The notes under the pieces: generated by a model | What the model was told of the DNA's origin: nothing | The model's input: only the letters and a program-made list of their open reading frames with translations | Databases searched by the model: none | Program-made: the position numbers and the translations under genes | In this document: piece by piece, positions 41,081 through 54,220 of the stretch | Layout: the number at the start of each line of letters is the position of its first letter | Position numbering within the stretch: the first letter of the stretch is position 1 | NCBI GenBank assembly: GCA_027257055.1 | Contig: JAPVLO010000007.1 | Coordinates: 1,426,001-1,490,000, forward strand | Length of the DNA: 64,000 nt | Direction of reading: 5' to 3' | Source: Cephalopachus bancanus | Taxonomy: Eukaryota > Chordata > Mammalia > Primates > Tarsiidae

Positions 41081-41383
41081 TGGCCAGGCACGGTGGTTCA
41101 CACTCGTAGTCTCAGCACTTTGGGAGGTCGAGGTGGGAGGATCAGTTGAGCCCAGGAGTTCAAGACCAACCTGGGCAACAGACCTCGTCTCTACAAAAAA
41201 AATTAAAACATTAGCTGGGCATGGTGGTGTACATCTGTAGTACCAGCTACTCGGAGCCTGAGATAGGCAGACTGCCTGAACCCAGGAGGTTGAGGTTATG
41301 GTGAGCCATGATCATGCAATTGCACTCCGGTTGGGTGACAAGAGTGAGACTCCAACTAAAAAAATAAAAGTAAAATGAAAAGC
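41081..41383 (+). mobile_element. AluJ-like element
   Basis: Starts TGGCCAGGCACGGTGGTTCA and ends in a mixed A-rich tail. The duplication CAGGCCACT (41072-41080, 41384-41392) is exact. Confidence 0.92.
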
Positions 41384-41729
41384 CAGGCCACTGCCCATGA
41401 CTCTGCCCCACCCTGCTCTGTTTTTCTTACACACATGACCCCCCCAGTGCCTTATACATGGATGTGTTTTTCTGTCTCACACTCGTTTTGAGAGCTCTTC
41501 AGGTAGGGATGCATCTTGCTTCCCGCTGTGTTGAATGTGCCCAGGGTTGCACCTACTATGTAGTAGGCAGGACAGAGTTGCCCACGAATTCACAAATAAA
41601 GGAGTCACCCTCCAAGCTTTAAAACCTTGGCTTGGGATAGATCAAGAAACCTCTTATTAAACACTCCTTATTAAATTCCTCTGCAGAGATGAACAAAGTA
41701 ACCTACACTCATAACGATGAGCAAAAACA

Positions 41730-42560
41730 TATGATAATGACATAGATTATGCATGCACACACACGTGTATGAAAAGTGATCACTCCCTGTCATTTCAATC
41801 CACCTCTAATCCCCAGCAATCAGTGTTAGTAGCCTTCATGCTGACACATTAAAAAAAAACACAGGGTTTTTTAGATGCTTTTACCAAAAAATCAGGATTC
41901 TATTTTATTCTCTATCTTGTTTTTCTCCATTAACAATAAGATACTAGACATTAATTCAGATCATTGGCTATCTAGTGAAATTCTTTTTAACTGTGACCAC
42001 AATTTATTCAACTCTTTCCTACTTGATGGACATGCAAAAGTTGTTTCCAGATTTTTGCTACTAGGAATGGTGCTACAATAAACATCTTGTTCTTATAAAA
42101 ACTTGTAAACTAGTGTTTGTTATGTGGGATAAATTCCCATGTAAGGGATCACTTTATTAAGACATACATGTGTTTTCTTGCTTTTTTTCCCCAATCTGTT
42201 GCCCAGGCTGAAGTGCAGTGGCACAATCACAGGTATCTGCAGCCTCAGTCTCCTGTGCTCAGGTGGTCCTTCCGCCTCAGCCTCTCAAGTAGCCGGGACT
42301 ACAGGCATATGCCATTATGACAGGCTAAATTTTTTATTTTTTGTAGAGATTGGGATCTCGCTATGTTGCCCAGACTAATCTTGAACTCTTAGTCTCAAGC
42401 AATCCCCTTGCCTCGGCTTCTCTAAGTGCTGGGATTACAGGTGTCAGCCACTGTGCCCAGACATACATGTATGTTAATAGATATGGCTGGGTTATTCCAG
42501 TAAGTCATGTATTCTGCCCCTTGGCTGTCCATCCGTGTGGATTTCTTTGCGCCTGACTTT
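41730..42560 (-). mobile_element. Old L1-type fragment split by an Alu
   Basis: 'TTGATGGACATGCAAAAGTTGTTTCCAGATTTTTGCTACTAGGAATGGTGCTACAATAAACATCTTG' and 'GGGATAAATTCCCATGTAAGGGATCAC' are antisense LINE wording, like that at 62.3-62.8 kb. The right limit is uncertain. Confidence 0.45.
42172..42458 (-). mobile_element. AluJ-like element
   Basis: From GTTTTCTTGCTTTTTTTCCC to 'CAGCCACTGTGCCC', bounded by the exact duplication AGACATACATGT at 42160-42171 and 42459-42470. The T-run is short and mutated. Confidence 0.92.
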
Positions 42561-42904
42561 TCCAGTCCCTTCCCTGCTCCCCACTCAAGGTTGCCAAGAA
42601 ATTGCCAGGGGGCCCAGCTTCCAGGTACAGCTCCTACGAGGAGACACTCCAGCCCCATGCCCACAGTCACACCTGTAGTACCTCGACTGTTCTCTCTCCA
42701 ACTGCTCAGTAAGACCAGGCCCAACCCAGCACAGTGGCTTTAGCAGCAAAGGTGGAGAAAGGACAAGGGATAGAAGAGAGAGGAGAGGAATGACCACAGG
42801 CACTGTGGTATAACCTCAATCCACTCCTGGGTTCTCATTTTATTCTGAGTCTCAGTCAATGTTCTACCAATAATGATGATGACAACAGTAACAAAAGTCA
42901 CCAT

Positions 42905-43112
42905 TTATAGCAGTGACTCTAATCAGGGGGAGATTTTACTCCCCAGGGGACATTTGGCAATGTCTGGAGACAATTTTGTTTGTCACAACTTAAAAGGGAG
43001 GTAAGGGTCAGGGATGCTGCTATATCCTACAATGCACAGGACCACTCCCATGACGAAGAATTGTGTAGTGCAGAATGTCGACAGTGCCAAGGCTGAGAAC
43101 GCCTGACGTAGA
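42905..43112 (+). mobile_element. MER20-like hAT MITE
   Basis: 'CAGTGACTCTAATCAGGGGGAGATTTTACTCCCCAGGGGACATTTGGCAATGTCTGGAGACA', 'GGTCAGGGATGCTGCTATATCCTACAATGCACAGGACCACTCCCA', 'GACAGTGCCAAGGCTGAGAACGCCTG'. Full length. Confidence 0.92.
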
Positions 43113-43315
43113 GTGTGTGTACCATGTGGCAGGAGCTGTGCTGAGTGTTCCATGCATGCATTACCTAATTTAACCTTCACATGATGCTTTGAGCTAGATC
43201 TTATCATTACACCCACTTTAAAGGTGAGAAACAGGTTCAGAGAGGTGAAGTGACCTCCTTGGCATCCACAGCTATGGAGTAGCAGAGACAGCATTCGAAT
43301 TCAGGATTGCTGGAC
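43113..43315 (-). mobile_element. MIR SINE
   Basis: 'GTGTACCATGTGGCAGGAGCTGTGCTGAG', 'GAGAAACAGGTTCAGAGAGGTGAAGTGACCTCCTTGGCATCCACAGC', 'ACAGCATTCGAATTCAGGATTGC'. Abuts the MER20. Confidence 0.85.
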
Positions 43316-43689
43316 TCCCTTATGCCAAATGGTCTTTGTGGGCCAGCTGGCTCTGTGCTGCAGGAGCAGTCAGGGGGTCCATACAAAGACTTGGTGGGTG
43401 GCCCCAGCCTGGATGTGACCTTGGTCATGCCTATGTACCTCTGGGACAATAGGGAGGTCTCCCTCTGACCCCTCCAGCCTTTGAGCTGCTTGTGGGACTG
43501 GGCAAGGGAGAGCTGACCAGGGGACAGGAGTATCTTCCTCCCTGTGATTAGGCACCTGGCTCAGGCCCAGCTCCCGGGCATCTTCTGGGGCTGGGATGCA
43601 GGCAGTCGAGGGGAGGATGATCCTCCTATGTCTGATGTGATGTTCCCAAGCCAAAGCTGGGCTGTTCTTGACTGCACCTGCGAGTACAC

Positions 43690-44235
43690 ATTTGCATCCT
43701 CTGCGTGTGTGCATGAGCGTGCATGCATGTGTGTGTGTGTGTGTGTGTGTGTGAGCTTGCCTGTGTGTACTTGCATGTGCCACAGTGGGTCTATAGATGT
43801 GCATGTCATTGTGAAAATGTGTTTGTGTCTCTGTGTGCAGGTTTGCCTCTGTACACGTGGTGTCTTTCTTTCTCTCTACATTTGCCTGTGTGTTTGATTA
43901 TCCAGGCAAATATGTCTGCATGCATAACTCTATTTGATTACATTGACACTGCTGGTCCATGTGACCTGTGCGCGCTGGTGACTATGAGCAGTGGGTGTTG
44001 TATCTACGTGTGTATGAAGTGAGTCTGCATGTGTGTACACAAAGAAAGTGTATTGGTGTGTTTTGTGTATATGTTTGGGAGGACTGTGTATGTGTCTATA
44101 TACGTCTCTGTGTTTGAATGCGTAGTCAGTGTGTCTGTATGTAAATGTATATCTGTGGCTGTGTAGGCTGTGTGTCTTTGTGTATGTGTGAATGGAGGTG
44201 GCTGGGTATAGTGATTTTTCTCTGTGTGTTTGTGT
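43690..44235. repeat. TG-rich low-complexity tract
   Basis: Pure (TG)n at about 43729-43753, then about 480 bp of interrupted TGTGT, TGTCTG and TGTATG words. Confidence 0.85.
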
Positions 44236-44455
44236 TTGAGACAGAGAGAGAAAGAGACAGAGAAAGAGAGACAGAGACAGATAGAAAGAGACAGAAAGTG
44301 AAAGAGGCAGAGAGAGAGAGACAGAGATAGATAGACAGAGACAAAGAGACATACAGAAAGACAGAGAGAGACGAACAGAGAGACAGAGTGACACACACAG
44401 AGAGTCAGAGAAACAGACAGAGAAAGAGACAGAGAGACACAGAGAGAGACAGAGG

Positions 44456-44503
<48 letters not shown>

Positions 44504-44514
44504 CATAGAGACAT

Positions 44515-44547
<33 letters not shown>

Positions 44548-44548
44548 C
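44236..44548. repeat. GA/GACA purine tract
   Basis: About 310 bp almost wholly purine on the plus strand, with GAGACAGA units and pure (GA)n runs at 44463-44496 and 44520-44546. The minus-strand frames (up to 238 codons of Ser/Leu repeats) are artefacts. Confidence 0.92.
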
Positions 44549-45410
<862 letters not shown>

Positions 45411-45834
45411 GTTTTAGTTTTATTCGAAGCAATTTTATCTCATGTAACCAAGGATCAGATATGCTAGTTATAAATGTATATATAGTCTTATACCCCGAAT
45501 ACATACGGAAATGAAATACATGGGTCCCTCTGCTCCTTAACACCCTCGTGCGGGCCCATGCTGGGAATGAAGACACTTCCAGAAGCCCACTCTTACTCCT
45601 GCTATAAAGGCAGCCTGTGTTCCAGATTTCCATACAACTGGCCCAGGAAGACACCTTTTGCATAAAACCAGGCAGGTCTGGTGTCACCTGGGAGAGAGGC
45701 TTCCCAGGAGGGACATGTTGTTTCCTGGGTCAGGGCAGGAGGCCCGGAGCAGCTTCTGGATGCAGTGCTGGAGGATGCTGAGGTGCTTTTCTGGGGGCCT
45801 TGACCTGCCTCCCCTGCCTGGCCTGCCTCCCCTG

Positions 45835-46135
45835 AGGACCTGGCTCAGTGGTGTCATTGCCTTGTTAATCATGGGTCTCAGACTTAGAGCCTCCTCCCTT
45901 TGCAGGGGGAGAGGATAGGAGGGGAGGAGAGAAAGGAAAAGGAGGGGAAGACAACAGAGGGGGAGGGGAGAGGAGGCAGATGCCCAGACAGATGGGCCTG
46001 GCCCTGGGCTCCGCAGGCCTAATGAATTTCCTCCTCGGCCCTCGGGCGGGTCAGTAAATGAGACCAGGGACAGCATCTGGGATGACTCTAGGATGAGGCT
46101 AATAAATCAGGCCCCAAATGACTCCTGCTTCCCTG
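45835..46135. promoter_or_regulatory. Candidate conserved non-coding element
   Basis: Repeat-free apart from a purine stretch at 45905-45975. Homeobox-type words: CTTGTTAATCATG (45862-45874), CCTAATGAATTTCC (46019-46032), GGCTAATAAATCAGG (46097-46111, containing the HOX/PBX-like ATAAATCA), and CAGTAAATGAGACC. CpG-containing CTCGGCCCTCGGGCGGG is retained. Confidence 0.42.
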
Positions 46136-46450
46136 GAGATGCAGGGGGCAGGCCAGGCAGTGGGAAGCTGGAAGGGTTCTGAGACGCCCCCGCAGTAGCC
46201 AGCCTTCCAGTGATGCTGGAAGGAGCTCCCTCTGTGTCCCTCTCCAGAGTCAGTGGCCTCTGGAGGTGCTGGCTGTGTAGGGCTGTGTCCCCAGAGTGAA
46301 TGGGTGGGTGCGGCGAGTTCTCCCAGTGGCGTGGCTTGCTGACTTCTGTGCCTCAGCTTGGGAGCACCCTCTCCTACTGTCATGTAATTTATTCCTGTGA
46401 ATCTGCTGGTTTTAAGACAGACATACATTAATTCATCCTCTGGGGCTCCA
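46136..46450. other. Unique sequence
   Basis: No repeat or gene recognised. Confidence 0.4.
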
Positions 46451-46454
46451 CCCA

Positions 46455-46610
46455 TGCATCCCTAATGTTCACCCACCACACACAGGTTGTGTCTGCTATT
46501 CCATCGAAATGCAAGCTCACAAGGGCAGGGTAGACTGCAGCCCCAGTGGCCCATGATGTGCCTGGCACCTAGTAGGTGTTCATTGATAATAGATGAATGA
46601 AAGAAGGAAA
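46455..46610 (+). mobile_element. L2 LINE 3' end
   Basis: 'CATCGAAATGCAAGCTCACAAGGGCAGGGTAGAC', 'GATGTGCCTGGCACCTAGTAGGTGTTCATTGATAATAGATGAATGAAAG'. Confidence 0.75.
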
Positions 46611-47209
46611 GAGAAGGAAAGGTAGCAGGGGTTGTTAATTTTCTGGGGGAGCAAACCAATCCTGACCCTGGAAAGAGGGGGCTGGAAGAATCTGTACCAC
46701 TCTGGCAGCCCAGAGCCCTGGGGACACTCAGATGATCAAGGCGGGCACCACCACTCCCTGGGGATGGGACCCCAGGCCAGGCATTCACCCTCCTGGGCCT
46801 CAAGGTTTAAGGTGAATTTGTGTCTATAGACAGGAGAGTATGAGTAGGCATGGGTTTGCAAGTGTGTGTGTGCCCAGGAGGCGGTGTGTGCTGGTGCCTA
46901 TGTGTACCCCCGTCCTAGAGCCAGGATTCTGGGGTCTTGTCACACCATGCCCAGCTGGATGAGGCTTAGGCTAGAGAAGGAATGAGGGGGTAAAGCCTTC
47001 AGAGGGGATTGTGGGATCAAAGTAAGGCTGGCCGCTGTATAGTCTGCCTTTCCATGGAGAGGGCTTCCAAAGAAACAGGCTGTGATATCAAACAGCATAT
47101 CCACAGAGGATACCATGCTCTGACCCCCACCCCCTCATATGACTGTGAGGAGTTAAATGCCTCTGTTCTTGACAACTTCTGACACAAAGAAAGTTTACTA
47201 TGCTTGCAA

Positions 47210-47420
47210 TTAATAATAACATGTAACCATTACTGGCATCTTCTATTGCATCGTCTCTTTTAATATTCATAACTTTATACGAAGAAGATATTATGAGCTT
47301 TCTTGCTTCCAGATGATGAAACTGAGGCACAGAGAAGCTAAGAGATTTGTCTAGCATCACCCATCATAGACAACAGGGCCGGCATTCATGCCTAAGCAGT
47401 CTGATTCCAGAACTTGCACT
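47210..47420 (-). mobile_element. MIR SINE
   Basis: 'CTTTTAATATTCATAACTTTATACGAAGAAGATATTATG', 'CAGATGATGAAACTGAGGCACAGAGAAGCTAAGAGATTTGTC', 'GCATTCATGCCTAAGCAGTCTGATTCCAG'. Confidence 0.85.
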
Positions 47421-47689
47421 TTGGCCAAGGCTCTGGGCTGTCTCTGTGCTCCGGGGGCACATAGATGCCACAGGGACTGAGTAGCCCAAGGACCCTTAGT
47501 TTCACAAGTCAAGAAAGTTAGGAAGATGATGTCTCTTTGAGATGATTTGAAATTCTTGGGGCAGGTGATTTGAAATTCTCAACTCTCGTATTTCTGTCTG
47601 AGAATCAGTTACCTCTTGATTCTTGAGTTGAACATCTTGTACATTCGATCACCAGAGAGAAGCTAGCCTCTTTCCTCACTTCTCACTAG

Positions 47690-48645
47690 AAAATTCCTAG
47701 GGGAGGCACAACCTGTTTCCACCTACAGATCATTTCTTACATGAAATGTGTGTGACTTTTCATACCAACAACCAGTCCTTTAACTCTCTGACACTAATTG
47801 GGTGTCCTACAATTTAACTCAATACTCAAACAACTTCTCTGGAGTTAGCATCAGATCCCACAGGGAAGGACTCAGTCCCACAAGATTGCCCCCACTTCCA
47901 ATGCCAATTACAAGTCCTGGGCTGCCTATACTTCTGACCAAACAGCTATAAGTCAGGAGTTCCCCCACCAGATTTGATAATTTGCTAGAACTGCTCACAA
48001 AACAAAAGAAGGCACTTTGCAAACTACTACTGGTTTATCATAAAGGATACAACACAGGGGCAGCCAGATGGAAGAAAGCCATTGGGCAAGGCATGAGGGA
48101 AGGGGCACAAAGCTTCCATGCCATCTACAGGTGCACCTACCACCCCCAATGCTTCCATGTGTTAACCAACCTAGAAGTTCTCAGAACGCTATCATTTAGG
48201 GATTTTGTGATGGGCTCATTTACTAGGCATAGCTGCTTCAATCATTGGTCACTGGTAATTGACTTTCTCCAGCCCCTCTTCCCTCTCTAGAGGTCTGAAG
48301 GTGGGTCTGAATGTTCCAGCCTTCCAGTCATGCCTTGGTCTTTCTGGTGACCAGCCTCACCCTGAAGTTGTTTAGGGTCCCTGTCACCAGTGAACTCATT
48401 ACATACAAGAAGACATTCTTACCGCTTTGGAGATTCCAGGGTCTTAGACGCTCTCCTGTCAGGAACTTGGGACTAAGACAAAATACTTTAACAAAAGATG
48501 ATTCTGTCACACCTATCACCAAGGAAATTATGAGAGTTTTCAGAACTCTGTGCCAGGAACTGAGGAGGAAGACCAAATATATACATTTCTTATTATAGTT
48601 CAATATCACAGAAGGTCTCTGATTGGTCTGGATTGAGTCAATCAA
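47690..48645 (-). mobile_element. ERV LTR, probably ERVL/MLT2 class
   Basis: About 950 bp of antisense LTR wording: 'CAGCTATAAGTCAGGAGTTCCCCCACCAGATTTGATAATTTGCTAGAACTGCTCACA', 'TTTATCATAAAGGATACAACACAGGGGCAGCCAGATGGAAGA', 'CTTCCATGTGTTAACCAACC' and 'CAATCATTGGTCACTGGTAATTGA'. No internal viral coding sequence follows. The class name is from memory of the family and needs checking. Confidence 0.6.
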
Positions 48646-49074
48646 AACTGTGCTTGATGTAGGAAGTGCTATGATGGCTCAGTTTAAAGCAATCGGCAGT
48701 GATTGGGGAGCAGGGTGATATAAGACATGGCCTTTTCAGCTAGAGGTAGTGGCTGGAGTGGGGACAGGGTAATTCCCAGGATAAAAAAGTGGTACAGGGA
48801 AGACAGAATCTTGGTTATCACCTGCAACCAATCTTTGGGCTCAAATGCTGGACTTTTCCTCAGAGGTTAATTTGATTGGGCCGCCAAGGTGTTTCAGTCT
48901 CTAGAAGCTCCTATTAAAATTAAACAAGCACTGAGAAGATTCACACTGAAGTTAAAATTAGCTTCCAAGGATCTGAGAGCAAAATCCTGCGGGAATGGGA
49001 TGAGACCAGATGCCTATGGAATGGCTTTGCAGTTTGGCTCCAGAACCAGTCACTGCATGTGTAAAACATAGAAA

Positions 49075-49205
49075 CAACTTGGGAAAGTCATGAACTTTGG
49101 AGCCAAGCAGAGCTGGGATCAAATCTCCACCCAACTCTCAGCCTGGGCTGGGCTGCATTAGGCAAGTCCCCTCACCTCCCTGGGTCCCTATAAAACCAGG
49201 AACCG
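49075..49205 (+). mobile_element. MIR SINE
   Basis: 'CATGAACTTTGGAGCCAAGCAGAGCTGGGATCAAATC', 'AGGCAAGTCCCCTCACCTCCCTGGGTCCCTATAAAACC'. Confidence 0.85.
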
Positions 49206-49429
49206 AAAGCAGCAGGGGTGTGACCAGACCCTCTGGATGAGGTCAGTGACTTCATCTACAGCTTATTAAACAGGTGCAGCTGGTTGTTTTCTATAAGTCC
49301 ACCTGGCTGGTCCTATCCTCTGGTGACCAGATCATGACTCTTGCGAGCTCTCCCTGATCAGGCAATGAGGCCATGCGTTCCTCTGGGGAAAAGAGCATTC
49401 TGCTCTCCTCATTTCCTCTTTATCTTGGA

Positions 49430-49595
49430 GGCAATGGGGAGAAGTGGGACAGTGTAAGCCTTGGAGTCAAGTGGATCTGGGCTTGAACCCCACCTCTGTC
49501 ACAAACCAGAAATGTGACCATGGCCAAGTTACCCTCTTCTTTCATTGAATCTCCCCCCAAAAGCTGCTCATGAGGAGTAAATGCAGCAACACATG
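49430..49595 (+). mobile_element. MIR SINE
   Basis: 'GTAAGCCTTGGAGTCAAGTGGATCTGGGCTTGAACCCCACCTCTGTCAC', 'GTGACCATGGCCAAGTTACCC'. Confidence 0.88.
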
Positions 49596-49664
49596 TAACT
49601 GCCAAGCACAACAGCGTCTGCCCAGTCACTGACTTGGGAAAAGCATATTGAGCACCTGCTATTC

Positions 49665-49920
49665 ATTCATTCATTCGACAGGTATTTTGAGTGCCTCCCA
49701 TGTCTGGGGCTCTCCCAGGTGCTCACACCCATGTGCTAAACAGACAGACTGTGTCACATCAAACAGCTCACATTCTTGCATGTGTGATGGAGACAGAACA
49801 TCAACCAACAGGTGAATAAACACCTGATGTCTAGCAGGAAAAACAAAAGGCATGATGGTGCTCATGAGTGATGCTGGGTGTGTGGAGTGCAGGATGGGAT
49901 GTCAGTTCTGATGTTCTGTG
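49665..49920 (+). mobile_element. Old unnamed repeat with L2-like start
   Basis: 'TTCATTCATTCATTCGACAGGTATTTTGAGTGCC', 'AAACAGCTCACATTCTTGCATG', 'GGTGAATAAACACCTGATG'. Same family as 59277-59800. Confidence 0.5.
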
Positions 49921-50324
49921 CCTGTGCCATGAACTGCCAGGACTACAGAGATGGAGCTCCTTCTGGGAGCTGGCATCCCAGTGGGAGACAGGAAGCAGAC
50001 GTGTGGTTAGAGCTAGGATTTGGAAGGAAGCATGCAGTTCTAATAAGTGTGCAAGGGGCTCACCACAGACCCGTGAGCTTCATGTATCCTGGCTCTGTCT
50101 CCAGCCTCCTCCTCTTCTGGAAGGAAACGGGTGCTCTTTGCAATCCATTTGAGATTCAGAAATCTACTTAGCAGCATCCTGGTCCCCTGAATTCTCTAGG
50201 GGGAACCTCCAGACCTGTGGGATGGAGACAGCAGCCTCCCCACCCACTCCCTGTCCACTGTCCACCTGCCACTTCTCCTACTCCAGGGTGCCCTGGGCAG
50301 AGGCAAGACCTCACGTTCAGTGAG

Positions 50325-50462
50325 CTCAGAGTCAGATCTGGCTCTAGTTCTCACTCAGTGCCTACTGGCTGTGCAATCTTGGGCACAGCCCTCCACTTGG
50401 CTAAGACTCATGTTCCTTATCTGTGAAATTGGGATCAAAAACAGCACAGAGTTGATGGAGCC
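50325..50462 (+). mobile_element. MIR SINE
   Basis: 'AGAGTCAGATCTGGCTCTAGTTCTCACTCAGTGCC', 'TCATGTTCCTTATCTGTGAAATTGGGATCA'. Confidence 0.8.
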
Positions 50463-50624
50463 ATTCTAAAGCTCCCCTCCCAGGGTTTGACCCAGGAGAG
50501 TTTCTGCTCCCCTCCCCTACTCCCCTCCCTTTGATCCTGAGTTCTCAGCAACCTGGCCTGGCCAATGGGCCAACATTCCAGGAGGTGCTGAGGACAGGGG
50601 AGGGTGTGGCATTCCAGGCAGAAA

Positions 50625-50785
50625 ACAAAGTGTGGTCTTGGCTTTGTCATTCAGCTGTGTGACCCTGGGCATACCCTTTCTCTCTGTGTCCCTTAACTTC
50701 GTCAGTCACAACTGGGAGGCAGGGGGTGAGGGTCACTGTGAAGAATGAAGAGAAAGGGCTGAAACATCTCGGATGCCTGATGAGT
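50625..50785 (+). mobile_element. MIR SINE
   Basis: 'TTGGCTTTGTCATTCAGCTGTGTGACCCTGGGCATACCC', 'GGGTGAGGGTCACTGTGAAGAATGA'. Confidence 0.8.
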
Positions 50786-50849
50786 GGCAGGGGTCATCTT
50801 CTACTCAAAACTCCCTACTTCATCTCAGAACGTCACTTTACCCAGCACT

Positions 50850-51045
50850 TGCATTATCACTTGCATTATCCCATCCAATCTACACAGCAACCCTGTGCGG
50901 TTGATGTTTTTATCATCCACTTTATATCTGAGGTGACTGAGCACACAGCAGTAAGGGAATGTGCTCAGAGTCCCCTAAGTTAGAGTGATGGGTTGACACT
51001 CAGCCCCCAGCTTCTGTCTTGAGGACAGCGATCTAGCCTCTAGTA
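50850..51045 (-). mobile_element. MIR SINE
   Basis: 'ATTATCCCATCCAATCTACACAGCAACCCTGTGCGGTTGATG', 'TATATCTGAGGTGACTGAGCACACAGCAGTAAGGGAATGTGCTCAGAGTC'. Confidence 0.85.
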
Positions 51046-51324
51046 CCCACTGCCTCTCATTCTCAGATCGCTCCTAGTACTGCTATTCTGTGCAAAAAGA
51101 TGACTTGAGCCCACAGCCTCAGCTATGAGAAGATGATGGAAGGCCCAGAGGAGAGGGCTGACCCTCCTCTATCACAACACAATCTCTGAATTCCCTGCAG
51201 AGCACAGGCCATAACTGCTGTGTCTGGCACAGTCCTAGATGCCAAATGAGACCACACCTGCCCTCAAGGAGCTCAGACTCTAGTGGCAGAACTGAGGCAG
51301 GTATCCTTAACATGGTTTAGAAGC

Positions 51325-51814
51325 TGTTAGGCAGATTGTCTTAGGCAGGTCTAAGTTAAAATAGGTTAAGCTCTCAGATATCTTTCTTATCCATACACAA
51401 CCCTCACCCAACTGACCAGGTATATCAGACTCAACCACCTTGCAGGTTGGAATGTGGAACTACCAGTGCAGTAAATCACAGAAACAATAGGGAATTACTA
51501 AAAACACAGACATGATGTTCTAAGAAAAGCCCAGATTTAGGCAATAACTTTCACTATTTAGAAAGCCCTTGTGACCTCAAAGGTTGAGATAGTAATCAAA
51601 ATTCATGACCAGACACCTACAGCACTCTACTCTTAACGCACAGTTGCTTAATCATTGCTATAGAAGCATATAAAGCCTCTTGTCAAAGGCAAGCATGCAC
51701 CATCTAAGGGACCCATGCCTCTTTCCTTCTAATAAATTCTGTCTTATGCTATGCTTCGGGCTTGCTCCAGAATTCCTTTCTGTGGTGAAGTCAAAGAACT
51801 CGCAGAGCAACACA
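51325..51814 (+). mobile_element. Probable solo LTR of an endogenous retrovirus
   Basis: A block of about 490 bp running from TGTTAGG to CAACACA. It has a TATA-type CATATAAAGC (51668-51677) and, about 55 bp later, an AATAAA signal (51731-51736), the spacing of an LTR promoter, R region and polyadenylation site. No internal retroviral genes lie on either side, so a solo LTR is likeliest. The family is not recognised, and a clear target duplication is not visible. Confidence 0.5.
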
Positions 51815-51884
51815 AGGTACCCCGCTCACCATCAGAACCACCATGCGGCAGCTGAGGGATCCAAGCAGGCTATCAAGCCCAGCA

Positions 51885-52060
51885 GCTTGAACCTGAACCT
51901 TAGCTGCAGCCCTCCCTTGCTGTGTACCTTTGGGTGAGTCTCTGAGCCTCAGTCTCTTCATCGGCCAAGTTAGGATACTAAAACTTGTCCTACTCCAGAG
52001 GCTTTTGGAGAAATGAATGCACTCAGCCCCCAGGAAGTGTTTGAAAGTGGTGTTCTTAGG
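51885..52060 (+). mobile_element. MIR SINE
   Basis: 'CCCTCCCTTGCTGTGTACCTTTGGGTGAGTCTCTGAGCCTCAGTCTCTTCATCGGCC', 'AGCCCCCAGGAAGTG'. Confidence 0.8.
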
Positions 52061-52409
52061 ATGAAAACCAGCATGCTCTCACCGGCACATGCGTCAGCAT
52101 GGGACATGTGCTAAAGCCAAACAGCTACCAACAGGCTAGCCAAGAGGTTTACTAAACACCTATTAAGTGCCTCATGTTTTGCAATGATGTATGATTTGAA
52201 TTAATGTCACCTATTTCTTCCTACTCTTATTAATGTGGCTATTAGAGATGCTGAGATTAATTATGTGACTGATGGCACAATGGCAAGGAGACAGCAGGAC
52301 CGTCGTGAGGTGGGTGTGATGATAGATATGGTGCTACCTTCCTATTGCTGGGCACATAGTGAGTACTTGATGGCCTTTCTGGGAATCTGAATTTTTAAAT
52401 ACACTGAAG
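52061..52409. other. Unique sequence, possible MIR trace
   Basis: 52155-52290 has faint antisense MIR wording; otherwise nothing recognised. Confidence 0.35.
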
Positions 52410-53690
<1,281 letters not shown>

Positions 53691-53734
53691 TCTTTAGGGG
53701 TGCCTGGATCGCCTCCTTTGATCTTCATCGCCAT

Positions 53735-54012
53735 CTTGTGAATTAGATAGGATCGCTATACCCACTTCATAGATGGGGAAACTGAGGCTTAGCAAGACCA
53801 AAGAAGGCACCCGAGATGGCCCTGCTGGCAGGTGACAGAGCAGGCTGGAAGGGAGAAGGAAGTTTTGCTGCAGAGTCCGAGGTCTCACCCAGCTCTGTTG
53901 CGCCACCATGGACAAGTGCAAGGGGTGGGCATCATCCAGTTCACATGGGAGGAAGCATGGGCTCAGGTGGTAAGAGCAAACCCTGAGGCCACACAGCTGA
54001 TTAGTGGCAAGG
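53735..54012 (-). mobile_element. MIR SINEs, probably two
   Basis: 53745-53900: 'CCACTTCATAGATGGGGAAACTGAGGCTTAGCAAGACC'. 53965-54012: 'AGGCCACACAGCTGATTAGTGGCAAGGCCAAGATTCAAAATA'. Confidence 0.8.
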
Positions 54013-54034
54013 CCAAGATTCAAAATATATTCAG

Positions 54035-54220
54035 GGGCTGGGCCTGGTGGTTCGTACCTGTAGTTCCCACACTTTGGGAGGCCGAGGTGGGAGGATCGCT
54101 TGATGCCAGTAGTTTGAGACCATAGCCAGACCTCATCTCTAAAAAAAATTAACAACTAAAAAGAAATAAATACATAAAATAAAAATAATAAAAAATTACA
54201 TTAAATTAAAAATAAAATGC
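54035..54220 (+). mobile_element. Alu left arm (FLAM-like) with A/T-rich tail
   Basis: GGCTGGGCCTGGTGGTTCGTACCTG to 'CCAGACCTCATCTC', then about 80 bp of A-rich tail with AAATAAA units. Confidence 0.85.
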
